NCBI RefSeq assembly: GCF_030730875.1
Contig: NZ_JAVAMA010000018.1
Location: 1 to 41,404 of the forward strand
Origin: Sphingomonas sp. DG1-23
GTDB lineage: Bacteria > Pseudomonadota > Alphaproteobacteria > Sphingomonadales > Sphingomonadaceae
Length of the DNA stretch: 41,404 bases
Reading direction: 5' to 3'
A program made the position numbers and the translations under genes. Below the pieces are notes generated by a model. That model ran no database searches. It saw only the letters and a program-made list of their open reading frames with translations, and was not told the DNA's origin. Of the stretch, positions 16,324 through 24,563 are shown piece after piece (the stretch's first letter is position 1; each line of letters begins with the position of its first letter).

Positions 16324-18657
16324 ATGATCCTTCGTAGTCTTTTGCTGGCAAGTGTCGCGCTCGCGGCGAGCCCGGCGGTCGCGCAGGGAATCGCGACGGT
16401 GGACCGCAACGGAAGTCGCGTGTCGGTCGAGGCATATGCGCCGAACATCGTGCACGTGACGATCGCGCTCGATCCGTCGCGGATCGAAGGCGCCGGCCAT
16501 GGCATTGACGCGAAGCCCGATGCTTCCGGCTGGACGCATCGGGCGGGAACCGCAGGCGACGTCTTCACTTCGGCCGCTCTCGAGGTGACCGTCGCGGCGC
16601 AGCCCTGGCCCAAGCCGCCCACCCAGATGGAGCGTTATTTCGTGCCGTCGCTCCCGCCGGTTGCGATCGTGGTCGCCGGCGCCGATGGAAGCGAGATCAC
16701 GCGGATGACGGGCTGGGAGATGTCGCCGCAAACCGTGAACGGCGAAAAGACCTTCCGGGTAGGCGCGACCTTCTCCGATACTTCGGACACGCATTATTAC
16801 GGTCTCGGCCAAAATCAGGAGGGCATTCTCGACCTTCGCGGGCGTACGATCGATTGCCGCCACAACTATGACGCACCTGCCGGCGAGACCGTGTGCGTGC
16901 CGTTCCTCGTCACCAACAAGGGCTATGGCATCGTCTGGGACAATCCCGCCGCGACGATCGTATCGCCGGGGCTTCACAGCGCGACGCGGTTCCAGTCGCA
17001 AGTCGGCGAGCGCGTCTCTTTCTTCGTCATCACCGGCGGGACGACCGACGAGATCTATGCCGGCTATCGCAAATTGACCGGCGAGACGCCGCTCCCGCCC
17101 AAGGCGGCGTTCGGCCTCATCCAGAGCAAGGCGCGGTACGAGCGCCGGGACGAGCTGATGCGGACTGCCGAGGGTTATCGCAGTCGCAACTATCCGCTCG
17201 ACGTGATGGTGCTCGACTGGTTCCACTGGACGCGGATGGGACAGCTCGACATCGACCGGAACGCGTTTCCCGATCCGGCGGGCATGAACCGTCAGCTCCA
17301 CGAGTGGGGAATGCATTCGATCATCAGCGTCTGGCCGCGTTTCGAACGCGAATCGCGCTATTACGACATGCTTTCCGCCAAAGGCTGGTTCCTCAAGGAT
17401 GCCGACGGCCAGACCGCCGACGGGCTGCCGGTGCGCTCCGATCGCGCCGGTGCGCTTCTCGACAGCACCAATCCCGAAGCGCGCAAATGGTTCTGGGAGC
17501 GAATCCGCGAAAATATCGGCAGCCAGGGGTTCGACTGGTTCTGGCTGGATGAGACCGAGCCTGATCTCGTTCCGAGCGGCCACTTCTATTCGATCGGCTC
17601 GGGCGATCGTTACTATAACCTCTACCCGCTGGTGCACACCAGCAGCGTGGCGGAAGGCTCGGCCCGCGACCGTCCGGAAAAGCGCAATCTGATCCTCTCG
17701 CGCGCGGCGTATCTCGGAGTCCAGCGGCACGGTGGGCTGTTCTGGTCGTCGGACGTGCATTCGACCTGGGAGGCGCTGCGCCGTCAGGTGCCGACCGGGC
17801 TCAACTTCACGGCGAGCGGCCTCGCTTACTGGAGCAGCGACACCGGCGGCTGGATGTGGCCGCATGGGCCGAAGGCCGAGCGGCCGCTGCTGATCGATCC
17901 CGCCGGCGCAACTGCGATGGGGGCGGATTATGCGGATTACCCCGAACTCTTCGTGCGCTGGTTCCAGTACAACACCTTCACCCCGACCCTGCGCATCCAC
18001 GGCCAGCGCCCGGCCACGGCAATCTGGGAATATGGCAAGGCGGCCGAGCCGATCCTCGCCGACTATCTGAAGCTTCGCTACGCGCTGATCCCCTATCTCT
18101 ACGGGCTGGGCCGCCACACATACGAGACCGGCGCCCCGTTCATGCGCGCGCTCTTCATGGATTTCCCCGCGGATCCGCGGGCGGCGACGATCGGCGATCA
18201 ATATATGTTCGGGCCGGCATTTCTGGTGGCACCGGTCACCGAGCAGGGCCGCACCAGCCGCGCCGTCTATCTGCCCGCTGGCTCGGATTGGTACGATTAC
18301 TGGACGAACCGCCAATATGGCGGCGGGCAGACGATCGAGGCGGCCGCGCCGATCGACCGGATTCCGTTGTTCGTCCGCGCAGGTTCGATCGTCCCCATGG
18401 GCGCCCCCATTTCCAATACCGACGAGAGGCAGGCGCTGGCATCGATCCGGGTATATCCCGGCCGGGACGCGCGTATCACGCTCTACGACGATGACGGCAC
18501 GACCAACGGCTACCGCGCCGGCAAGGGCATGAAGGCCGAACTGATCTGGAACGACAGGACAGGCACGCTCACGAGCGGGACGAGGCTGCCCTCCGGACAG
18601 GACCTCGCAAATCTCGTTCAGGTGATCAAAGCGGCGGGATCGGCCGCGGGCAATTGA
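16324..18657 (+). CDS. GH31 glycosidase, possible alpha-xylosidase
   Basis: This 777-residue protein has a Sec signal (1-21, ending SPAVAQ), an N-terminal beta-sandwich, and a GH31 (beta/alpha)8 barrel. The nucleophile is D409 in WFWLDETEPDL and the acid/base is D506 in YWSSDTGGWMW. A C-terminal beta domain with VYLPAGSDWYDYWT and LYDDDGTTNGY follows. The family contains alpha-glucosidases and alpha-xylosidases; the operon context with GH39 and GH43 favours alpha-xylosidase, for example on xyloglucan-type oligosaccharides, but specificity cannot be read from sequence here. ATG 16324 is chosen because AAAGGGAG lies just upstream; GTG 16303 would place residues before the signal. It is 27 bp after the GH43 end and is the last gene of the operon. 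Confidence 0.9.
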   Translation: MILRSLLLASVALAASPAVAQGIATVDRNGSRVSVEAYAPNIVHVTIALDPSRIEGAGHGIDAKPDASGWTHRAGTAGDVFTSAALEVTVAAQPWPKPPTQMERYFVPSLPPVAIVVAGADGSEITRMTGWEMSPQTVNGEKTFRVGATFSDTSDTHYYGLGQNQEGILDLRGRTIDCRHNYDAPAGETVCVPFLVTNKGYGIVWDNPAATIVSPGLHSATRFQSQVGERVSFFVITGGTTDEIYAGYRKLTGETPLPPKAAFGLIQSKARYERRDELMRTAEGYRSRNYPLDVMVLDWFHWTRMGQLDIDRNAFPDPAGMNRQLHEWGMHSIISVWPRFERESRYYDMLSAKGWFLKDADGQTADGLPVRSDRAGALLDSTNPEARKWFWERIRENIGSQGFDWFWLDETEPDLVPSGHFYSIGSGDRYYNLYPLVHTSSVAEGSARDRPEKRNLILSRAAYLGVQRHGGLFWSSDVHSTWEALRRQVPTGLNFTASGLAYWSSDTGGWMWPHGPKAERPLLIDPAGATAMGADYADYPELFVRWFQYNTFTPTLRIHGQRPATAIWEYGKAAEPILADYLKLRYALIPYLYGLGRHTYETGAPFMRALFMDFPADPRAATIGDQYMFGPAFLVAPVTEQGRTSRAVYLPAGSDWYDYWTNRQYGGGQTIEAAAPIDRIPLFVRAGSIVPMGAPISNTDERQALASIRVYPGRDARITLYDDDGTTNGYRAGKGMKAELIWNDRTGTLTSGTRLPSGQDLANLVQVIKAAGSAAGN

Positions 18658-18683
18658 ACGCCGCGGCTTGGAAATGGAGAAAA

Positions 18684-18760
<77 letters not shown>

Positions 18761-18811
18761 CTGGAAGCCGCGCCTAGCAAAGCAAATCGGGCCGCGCCAG
18801 CCGTTTCCTCG

Positions 18812-19474
18812 TCAGCGCGCCGCATGCTTGCTTGCCGGGGGTGCCGGCGTCTTCGGCTTGTAGGCGCAGAGATCGGCGACCACGCACCGCCAACATTCGG
18901 GCGTTCGCGCCTTGCAGGTGTAGCGGCCGTGCAGGATCAGCCAATGGTGCGCGTGAAGTCGGAAGGGCCGGGGTACGCGCTTGTCGAGCTTGAGCTCGAC
19001 GTCGAGCGGGGTCTTGCCGCGCGCCAGCCCGGTGCGGTTGCCGACGCGGAAGATGTGCGTGTCGACCGCGAAGGTCTCGCGCCCGAACGCGGTGTTGAGC
19101 ACGACGTTGGCGGTCTTGCGCCCGACGCCCGGCAGCGCCTCGAGCGCCGCGCGATCCGCCGGGACCTCGCCGCCGTGCTGCTCGATCAGCGCGCGGCTGA
19201 GCGCGAGGACGTTCTTGGTCTTGGTGTTGTAGAAATTGATCGTCCGCAGCCGTTCCCGGAGCGTCTCCTCGCCGAGCGCTAGCATCTTCTCGGGCGTGTC
19301 GGCCTCGGCGAACAATGTCCGTGTCGCCTTGTTGACCCCGACATCGGTCATCTGCGCGGAGAGCGCCACCGCGACCAGCAAGGTGTAGGGGTTGCTGTAT
19401 TCGAGCTCGGTCTCGGGATGCGGATTGTCGGCCGCGAGCCGCGCGAAGAATTCGACGATTCCGGCCTTGTTCAA
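18812..19474 (-). CDS. nth: Endonuclease III (base-excision DNA glycosylase/AP lyase)
   Basis: The 220-residue enzyme removes oxidised pyrimidines and cleaves AP sites. The helix-hairpin-helix LPGVGRKTANVV contains catalytic K120, and D138 lies in FAVDTH; both have the same numbers as in the E. coli enzyme. The [4Fe-4S] ligands are C187, C194, C197 and C203 (C-x6-C-x2-C-x5-C), also identical in spacing. The start is TTG 19474, overlapping the dapB stop as TTGA, which implies translational coupling; no better start codon is nearby. Confidence 0.96.
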   Translation of the reverse strand: MNKAGIVEFFARLAADNPHPETELEYSNPYTLLVAVALSAQMTDVGVNKATRTLFAEADTPEKMLALGEETLRERLRTINFYNTKTKNVLALSRALIEQHGGEVPADRAALEALPGVGRKTANVVLNTAFGRETFAVDTHIFRVGNRTGLARGKTPLDVELKLDKRVPRPFRLHAHHWLILHGRYTCKARTPECWRCVVADLCAYKPKTPAPPASKHAAR

Positions 19475-20199
19475 ATGCCGAGTACCTGGTCCATCGTGTA
19501 GCGGCCGGGCTGCTGTCCTTTGAGCCAGAGTGCCGCCTGGACCGCCCCGCGCGCGAAGATCGCGCGATCGTCGGCGCGGTGAATGAGTTCGATCCGTTCG
19601 CCGGCGGTGGCGAAGATCACGCTGTGATCGCCGACCACCGATCCGCCGCGCAGCGACGCCATTCCGATCGTGCCCTCCGCGCGCGGCCCGGTCAGCCCGG
19701 CGCGATCGCTGACCCCCGCTTCGGCGAGGGTGGTGCCGATGCCGTGCGCGGCGGCGTTGCCGAGCATCAGCGCGGTGCCCGAGGGCGCGTCGGCCTTGTT
19801 GCGGTGGTGCATCTCGACGATCTCAATGTCCCAGTCGGGGCCGAGCCGTGCCGCGGCCTCGCGCACCAGCCGCGCGAGCAGTCCGACGCCGACCGAGGTA
19901 TTGCCGGTCTGGAGAACAGGGATCTCCGCGGCGGCGGCGTCGATCAGTGCATGGTGGTGCGCGCTGATCCCGGTGGTGCCGATCACGATCGGGGTCCAGG
20001 CGGCGCGCGCGGCGGCGAGATGCGCCTCCAGTGCGGCCGGCGCGGAGAAATCGACCAGCACATCGGCCTTGCGTGCGAGATCGGCGGGGTTGTCGCCGAC
20101 ATCCGCGCCGCCCGCGATCTGCGCGCCGAGACCGGGCGCGACGGCGGCGATCGCCTGCCCCATCCGCCCCATGCTTCCGAAAATGCCGATGCTCGTCAT
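19471..20199 (-). CDS. dapB: 4-hydroxy-tetrahydrodipicolinate reductase
   Basis: This 242-residue cytoplasmic enzyme of the diaminopimelate/lysine pathway reduces the cyclised DapA product with NAD(P)H. The N-terminal Rossmann motif is FGSMGRMGQAI (7-17), and the substrate motif EMHHRNKADAPSGTA (about 149-163) contains the His-His and Lys of the active site. The length is usual for the family, slightly short. The gene lies 41 bp downstream of a small hypothetical gene and is coupled to nth through a 4-bp overlap. Confidence 0.96.
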   Translation of the reverse strand: MTSIGIFGSMGRMGQAIAAVAPGLGAQIAGGADVGDNPADLARKADVLVDFSAPAALEAHLAAARAAWTPIVIGTTGISAHHHALIDAAAAEIPVLQTGNTSVGVGLLARLVREAAARLGPDWDIEIVEMHHRNKADAPSGTALMLGNAAAHGIGTTLAEAGVSDRAGLTGPRAEGTIGMASLRGGSVVGDHSVIFATAGERIELIHRADDRAIFARGAVQAALWLKGQQPGRYTMDQVLGI

Positions 20200-20240
20200 G
20201 CCGACTGCTGTGGCACAATCGGGGGGCGGGGCGACAGGGG

Positions 20241-20576
20241 CTATTTCGGCTTCCTGCCTAATGGAATCCGGAAGCGGACCATCGCCGCGGGAGCCTCAGC
20301 GCCCGGGAACGAGCGCTGCCCGGCCTCCAGAGAGACCTCGCCCGGCCCCAATCGCGTTGCCGCGCGTACCGGCGCCTCGACGTAACGTGGCTCGACCCGC
20401 CTCACCCGGAAGCGGTCCGGGTCGGCAGTGCCGCACACCATGATGTCATCCGCGGCAGGATCGCAGCGCGGCTGCGCCGTGACTGTGCGGGTTCCGTCGT
20501 CATCGCCGCCGGGGACGATGTTGCGGTCTTGCGGCAAGGCGTGGACGAGCAGCAAGGCGAGCAACATCATCGGCAA
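20241..20576 (-). CDS. Small secreted hypothetical protein
   Basis: This 111-residue protein has a hydrophobic N-terminus (MLLALLLVHALP) that looks like a signal peptide. A cysteine pair C-x9-C lies in RCDPAADDIMVCG (about 37-49). The remainder is rich in Arg, Pro and Gly and ends RFRIPLGRKPK. Similar 'CDP...DIMVCG' proteins are frequent hypothetical proteins in sphingomonads, probably periplasmic; I know no function. It is on the same strand as dapB and just upstream, so they may share a transcript. Confidence 0.65.
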   Translation of the reverse strand: MPMMLLALLLVHALPQDRNIVPGGDDDGTRTVTAQPRCDPAADDIMVCGTADPDRFRVRRVEPRYVEAPVRAATRLGPGEVSLEAGQRSFPGAEAPAAMVRFRIPLGRKPK

Positions 20577-20648
20577 GCGCTCCGAAAGGATAACGCGTAT
20601 TCAACGCGAGATTTGCGGCAGCCGCATGGCAGACGCCGAGCGCCGCCT

Positions 20649-21107
20649 TCACAGATCGACTCGCGGCGGGAACCGCGCCACCGACCGCAACCGTTCCAGA
20701 AAATCGTCGGACAATGACTGCGCCAATGGATCGGTCCATCGCGGGCTCTGTTGATCTGCATTCATCGTGTCATAGGCAGCTACGATGGCGTTGAACTCGT
20801 TCACCTGATCAAAGCCGGTAACGACGTAGCCGAGAAAAGGTTGATCGGCGCCGCCGGAGAAATCGAGGAGCTGGCCATCGCGTTGGTTCACGACGTGCGG
20901 CCAGGGATAGAGTTTGCCGAAAAGGTCGAGGAATTGAATCCCGACGACCATCGGCCAATGCCGCTGGTTCTGCACCATTTCAGCAACGATGTGGCATTGC
21001 CTGAAATGCGGTCGAAGTCCGGGCAGGGTGGCCGGCTGCGGATAACTGAGCGGTCCGGCCTCCAGAAGATTCCGCAGATAGTCGTGAAGATACCGGGAGA
21101 GACCCAT
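20649..21107 (-). CDS. Hypothetical protein, 152 residues
   Basis: I do not recognise this protein. Its composition (many Trp, Tyr, Phe, His and Gln, few long Arg/Ala runs) is much more protein-like than the opposite-strand frames, as in LYPWPHVVNQRDGQLLDF and YVVTGFDQVNEF. There is no signal peptide or membrane segment, so it is probably cytoplasmic. The ribosome site before ATG 21107 is weak. The local base composition is less GC-rich than that of neighbours, which could indicate a recently acquired gene. Confidence 0.55.
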   Translation of the reverse strand: MGLSRYLHDYLRNLLEAGPLSYPQPATLPGLRPHFRQCHIVAEMVQNQRHWPMVVGIQFLDLFGKLYPWPHVVNQRDGQLLDFSGGADQPFLGYVVTGFDQVNEFNAIVAAYDTMNADQQSPRWTDPLAQSLSDDFLERLRSVARFPPRVDL

Positions 21108-21185
21108 AGAGGTGGTCCTGTCGATCTGCTTATTTCCTGCGCGGATCGATAGGCGCTTGCGCTGAGTGATGGTAGCGAGCGGGGC

Positions 21186-21887
21186 ATGACCGTCCGCAAC
21201 ATCGTGATCCTCACCGGCGCCGGCGTCTCCGCCGAAAGCGGCGTCGCGACTTTTCGCGGACCGGGCGGATTATGGGAAGGGCACCGGGTCGAGGATGTCT
21301 GCACCCCGGAGGCGCTCGCGCATGATCCCGAACTGGTCCACCGCTTCTACGACGAACGCCGGGAGAAACTGGCCGGCGTGATGCCCAATGCCGCGCATCT
21401 TGCGCTGGCCCGGCTCGACAGGGAATGGTCCGGTGGCCTGCTGCTCGTCACCCAGAATGTCGACGATCTCCACGAGCGCGCCGGCTCGACCCGGCTCCTC
21501 CACATGCATGGCGAGCTCAAATCGGCACTATGCGCGGCCTGCGGCGTCCGCGCGGCATGGGAAGATTCGCTGCCGCCCGAAACCGAATGCCCGAATTGCG
21601 GCACCCCGGCGCTGCGCCCCGACATCGTCTTTTTCGGCGAAATGCCCTATCAGATGGAGCGGATCGAACGCGCGCTTGGCGAGGCCGATCTGTTCGTCTC
21701 GATCGGCACGTCGGGCGCGGTCTATCCCGCCGCAGGTTTCGTCCAGACCGCGCGCTATCATGGCGCGGCGACGCTCGAGCTCAACCTCGATCCGTCCGCA
21801 GGCAGCTTGTGGTTCGGTGAGAGCCGGATGGGGCCGGCGGGGGCTTTGGTGCCCATCTGGATCGAGGAAGTTCTGGCCGGCGCCTAG
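21186..21887 (+). CDS. cobB: NAD-dependent protein deacylase, sirtuin
   Basis: The 233-residue Sir2-family enzyme removes acyl groups from lysine using NAD+. NAD motifs GAGVSAESGVATFRG (11-25) and TQNVDDLHERAG (89-100) are present, with catalytic H108 in HMHGELK. A zinc knuckle is formed by C116, C119, C135 and C138. Y55 and R58 in FYDERR form the YxxR pair of class III sirtuins, such as SIRT5 and E. coli CobB, that accept succinyl or malonyl lysine. The stop codon TAG shares CTAG with the stop of the convergent era gene. Confidence 0.95.
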   Translation: MTVRNIVILTGAGVSAESGVATFRGPGGLWEGHRVEDVCTPEALAHDPELVHRFYDERREKLAGVMPNAAHLALARLDREWSGGLLLVTQNVDDLHERAGSTRLLHMHGELKSALCAACGVRAAWEDSLPPETECPNCGTPALRPDIVFFGEMPYQMERIERALGEADLFVSIGTSGAVYPAAGFVQTARYHGAATLELNLDPSAGSLWFGESRMGPAGALVPIWIEEVLAGA

Positions 21888-22789
21888 TCGACCCAGTCGA
21901 GCCCGATATCGCGGTAGAGGCCGCGGTCCTCCTCCCATTTCGGGTTGACCTTGACGTGGAGATAGAGGTGCACCGGCACCCCCATGATCCGCGACAATTC
22001 TGCGCGGGCGCGGGCACCGATCTCCTTGATCCGCGTGCCCCCTTTGCCGAGAACGATCGCGCGCTGTGTCTCGCGCGCGACGAGAATCTGCTGATGGATC
22101 TCGACCGATCCGTCGGAGCGCTCCGAATATTTCTCGGTCTCGACCGCGCTCGCATAAGGCAGCTCGGCGTGGAGCTGGAGGTAGAGCTGCTCGCGGGTGA
22201 CTTCGGCGGCGATCATCCGCTCGGTGGCGTCGGAAACCTGGTCCTCGGGGAAATGCCATTCGCTCTCGGGCATCGCCGCGGCGAGCGCGGCCTTGAGCTC
22301 GGGGACGCCGTCGCCAGTCTGCGCGCTGACGAAATAGGTCTCGTCGAACGGCAGCATCTCGTTGAGCCGTGCGGCATGGCCGAGCAGCCGCGGCTTGTCG
22401 GCGATATCGACCTTGTTGAGGATCAGGATCTTCCGTTCGCGGCGCCCGGCGAGACTTTCGATCACTTGCTGGACCTTGGGGCCGGTTCCGCCCTTGCCAT
22501 CGACCACCAGAGCGATCAGGTCGGCGCCGTCGGCGCCCTCCCATGCCGCGGCGACCATCGCGCGATCGAGCCGACGCTCGGGGGTGAAGATTCCCGGCGT
22601 GTCGACGAGGACGAGTTGAGCGGCGCCCTCGATCGCGATGCCCATCAATCGGGCGCGCGTGGTCTGCGCCTTGGGGCTGACGATCGCGACCTTCTGGCCG
22701 ACGAGCGCGTTGACGAGGGTCGACTTGCCGGCATTGGACGCGCCGACGATTGCGATCACGCCGCAATGGGGGGTGGTGGACTCGGTCAT
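21884..22789 (-). CDS. era: GTPase Era, 16S rRNA-binding ribosome assembly factor
   Basis: The 301-residue GTPase has G1 GASNAGKST (16-24), G3 DTPG, G4 NKVD and G5 SAQTG, followed by a C-terminal KH domain with GKGGTRIKEIGARAR that binds the 3' end of 16S rRNA. The end NPKWEEDRGLYRDIGLDW is typical of Era. It is the last gene of the lepB-rnc-era cluster on the minus strand, separated from rnc by a 110-bp gap that holds a long inverted repeat. Its stop overlaps the sirtuin stop. Confidence 0.97.
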   Translation of the reverse strand: MTESTTPHCGVIAIVGASNAGKSTLVNALVGQKVAIVSPKAQTTRARLMGIAIEGAAQLVLVDTPGIFTPERRLDRAMVAAAWEGADGADLIALVVDGKGGTGPKVQQVIESLAGRRERKILILNKVDIADKPRLLGHAARLNEMLPFDETYFVSAQTGDGVPELKAALAAAMPESEWHFPEDQVSDATERMIAAEVTREQLYLQLHAELPYASAVETEKYSERSDGSVEIHQQILVARETQRAIVLGKGGTRIKEIGARARAELSRIMGVPVHLYLHVKVNPKWEEDRGLYRDIGLDWVD

Positions 22790-22811
22790 CTTCTCACAAT
22801 TCGGAAACGCG

Positions 22812-22888
22812 CCCTTCGACAGGCTCAGGGCGAACGGGCTTTGGGGTCGTCCTCTCCCCTAGCCGTTCGCCCTGAGCTTGTCGAAGGG
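22812..22888. repeat. Inverted repeat with 26-bp arms between rnc and era
   Basis: Arm 1 (22812-22837) and arm 2 (22863-22888) are reverse complements with one mismatch, around a 25-nt loop. The arm core CTTCGACAAGCTCAGG is a dispersed palindromic repeat known to occur in many copies in sphingomonads and other proteobacteria. In the transcribed (minus) strand it would form a long hairpin with a single A-C mismatch. Confidence 0.85.
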
Positions 22889-22900
22889 TGAGCGCCCCAG

Positions 22901-23635
22901 CTACCGGGACGTGAGCTTCTCCAGTAACGCCGCCGCGGCCGCGGTCTCCGCTTCCTGCTTCGACGTCCCTTCCCCCGTCGCCTCGGCCAGTTTGCCGATC
23001 GCCACCTTCACCGTGAAGCGCGGGGAGTGGTTGGGGCCCGAGCGGTCGACGATCTCATATTCGGGCGGGCGGCGATTGTTTGCGGCCGCCCATTCCTGCA
23101 GCGCCGATTTGGGATGCTTGGGCGCCTGGCCCTGCAGGTCGATGCGCTTCGCCCATGCCTGGCGGATGAAGCCGCGCACCGCCTCGAGCCCGAATTCGAG
23201 ATAGAAGGCGCCGATCAGCGCCTCGATCACGTCGCCCAGCACATTGTCGCTGTCCGCCGCGCCGTCCTCGCGCGCCTGTTTGCCGAGTCGCAGATAGGGT
23301 GCCACGCCCACCTCGCGCGCGACGCCGGCGCAGACCGGGCCGGTCACCAGCGCATTGAGCCGGCGGGACAGCGCGCCCTCGGGTTCGTCGGCGAAGCGCT
23401 CGAACAGCCATTCGGCGATGACCAGCCCGAGCACGCGGTCGCCGAGAAACTCCATCCGCTCGTAATTGGCCGCGGCCTGGCTGCCATGAGTCAACGCGCG
23501 CTGATAGGCGGCGAGATCCGCGGGCTTGCGGCCGAAGGTCTCAGCGATCCATCCCCCCAGAGCGGGGGCGGTCAGAAGCCTTCTCCGATCCGGCTCCAGC
23601 GCGCCGCGGTGAACCAGGTCCAGGGCAGAAACCAA
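22901..23635 (-). CDS. rnc: Ribonuclease III
   Basis: This double-stranded-RNA endonuclease processes rRNA precursors. The N-terminal catalytic domain has the signature YERMEFLGDRVLGL (E62 and D66 numbered from TTG 23635) and the second acidic site DNVLGDVIEALIGA. The C-terminal dsRNA-binding domain runs from HPKSALQEWAA to AAAALLEKL. The start is uncertain: the only standard initiation codon ahead of the domain is TTG 23635, which overlaps the end of lepB by 64 bp and adds about 25 residues compared with most homologues. A start at a non-standard CTG near 23575 would fit the usual length. Confidence 0.93.
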   Translation of the reverse strand: MVSALDLVHRGALEPDRRRLLTAPALGGWIAETFGRKPADLAAYQRALTHGSQAAANYERMEFLGDRVLGLVIAEWLFERFADEPEGALSRRLNALVTGPVCAGVAREVGVAPYLRLGKQAREDGAADSDNVLGDVIEALIGAFYLEFGLEAVRGFIRQAWAKRIDLQGQAPKHPKSALQEWAAANNRRPPEYEIVDRSGPNHSPRFTVKVAIGKLAEATGEGTSKQEAETAAAAALLEKLTSR

Positions 23636-24459
23636 TTGGCGCTGCCGTCGGTCGACCAGAAGCTGACCACTGCCTTGCCCTCGATATTCTCCAGCGGCAC
23701 GAACTCGATGCCCCCATCGGCGTGGCTGAAGCGGCTGTCGGTCGAATTGTCGCGATTGTCGCCCATCAGGAAGACATGGCCGGCAGGCACGGTATAGATG
23801 CCGGTATTGTCCTTGGGATAGCTGCCCTGGTCGAGCACTTCATAGGTCTTGCCGTTGGGCAGGGTCTCCCGGAAGCGCGGAATGCTGCAAACCGCATTTC
23901 CCTGGGCGTCGAGGCTCTGGAAGCGTTCCTGGCAGCCGCGCCCGCCATTTTCCTGCGCCGCCGGGAAATTGGGGCTCAGCGGCAGGACGAATTGCGCGAC
24001 GCGATCCTTGGGGATCGCCTTGCCGTTGAGGATCAGCTGCCCGCCCACCATCTGCACGCTGTCGCCCGGCAGGCCGATGACGCGCTTGATCCAGTCGGTG
24101 TCGTTGCCCGGCGGCGCCTTGAACACCACCACGTCGCCGCGTGCGGGCGTCCCGCCGAAGACGCGGCCCGGGATCAGCGGCAGGCTCCACGGCAGCGAAT
24201 GCTTCGAATAGCCGTAATTCCATTTGGTGATGAACAGATAGTCGCCGATCAACAGCCGCGGCAGCATCGACTCGCTGGGGATCGAGAAAGGCGAGAAGAT
24301 GAAGCTGCGCACCACGAACACGATCAGCGCCAGCTTGACGAGGAACGACGCGAGATCGCGCCATTCGGATTTGGGCTTTTCCGCCGCCGTGCCCACCGAA
24401 TAGGGCTTGGGCGCATCGGCTGCGGGCGTTTCGGGCTCTGCGGAGGGCGCGTTTTCCAT
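23572..24459 (-). CDS. lepB: Signal peptidase I
   Basis: The 295-residue inner-membrane serine protease cleaves Sec signal peptides. One N-terminal membrane helix (about 38-56) is followed by the catalytic Ser64 in IPSESMLP and Lys125 in DWIKRVIGLPGD, then by GHVFLMGDNRDNSTDSR (box E). ATG 24459 is chosen; TTG 24495 would add 12 residues rich in Pro and Ser. It is the first gene of the lepB-rnc-era cluster and overlaps rnc. Confidence 0.95.
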   Translation of the reverse strand: MENAPSAEPETPAADAPKPYSVGTAAEKPKSEWRDLASFLVKLALIVFVVRSFIFSPFSIPSESMLPRLLIGDYLFITKWNYGYSKHSLPWSLPLIPGRVFGGTPARGDVVVFKAPPGNDTDWIKRVIGLPGDSVQMVGGQLILNGKAIPKDRVAQFVLPLSPNFPAAQENGGRGCQERFQSLDAQGNAVCSIPRFRETLPNGKTYEVLDQGSYPKDNTGIYTVPAGHVFLMGDNRDNSTDSRFSHADGGIEFVPLENIEGKAVVSFWSTDGSANWFLPWTWFTAARWSRIGEGF

Positions 24460-24563
24460 GGACTGTGCTCTGCTTGGGCTGGGCGGGTTGGTCAAGCGGC
24501 TGAATAGCGCTGGCAGGCGCCGTTAGGGGAGGATAGGGGCAGCCTGCGTTCAAGGAGATGAAC

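Noticed and set aside
20751..21152. 133-codon plus-strand frame opposite the 152-residue hypothetical gene
   Set aside because: Composition is typical of an antisense shadow; the minus-strand frame is more protein-like.
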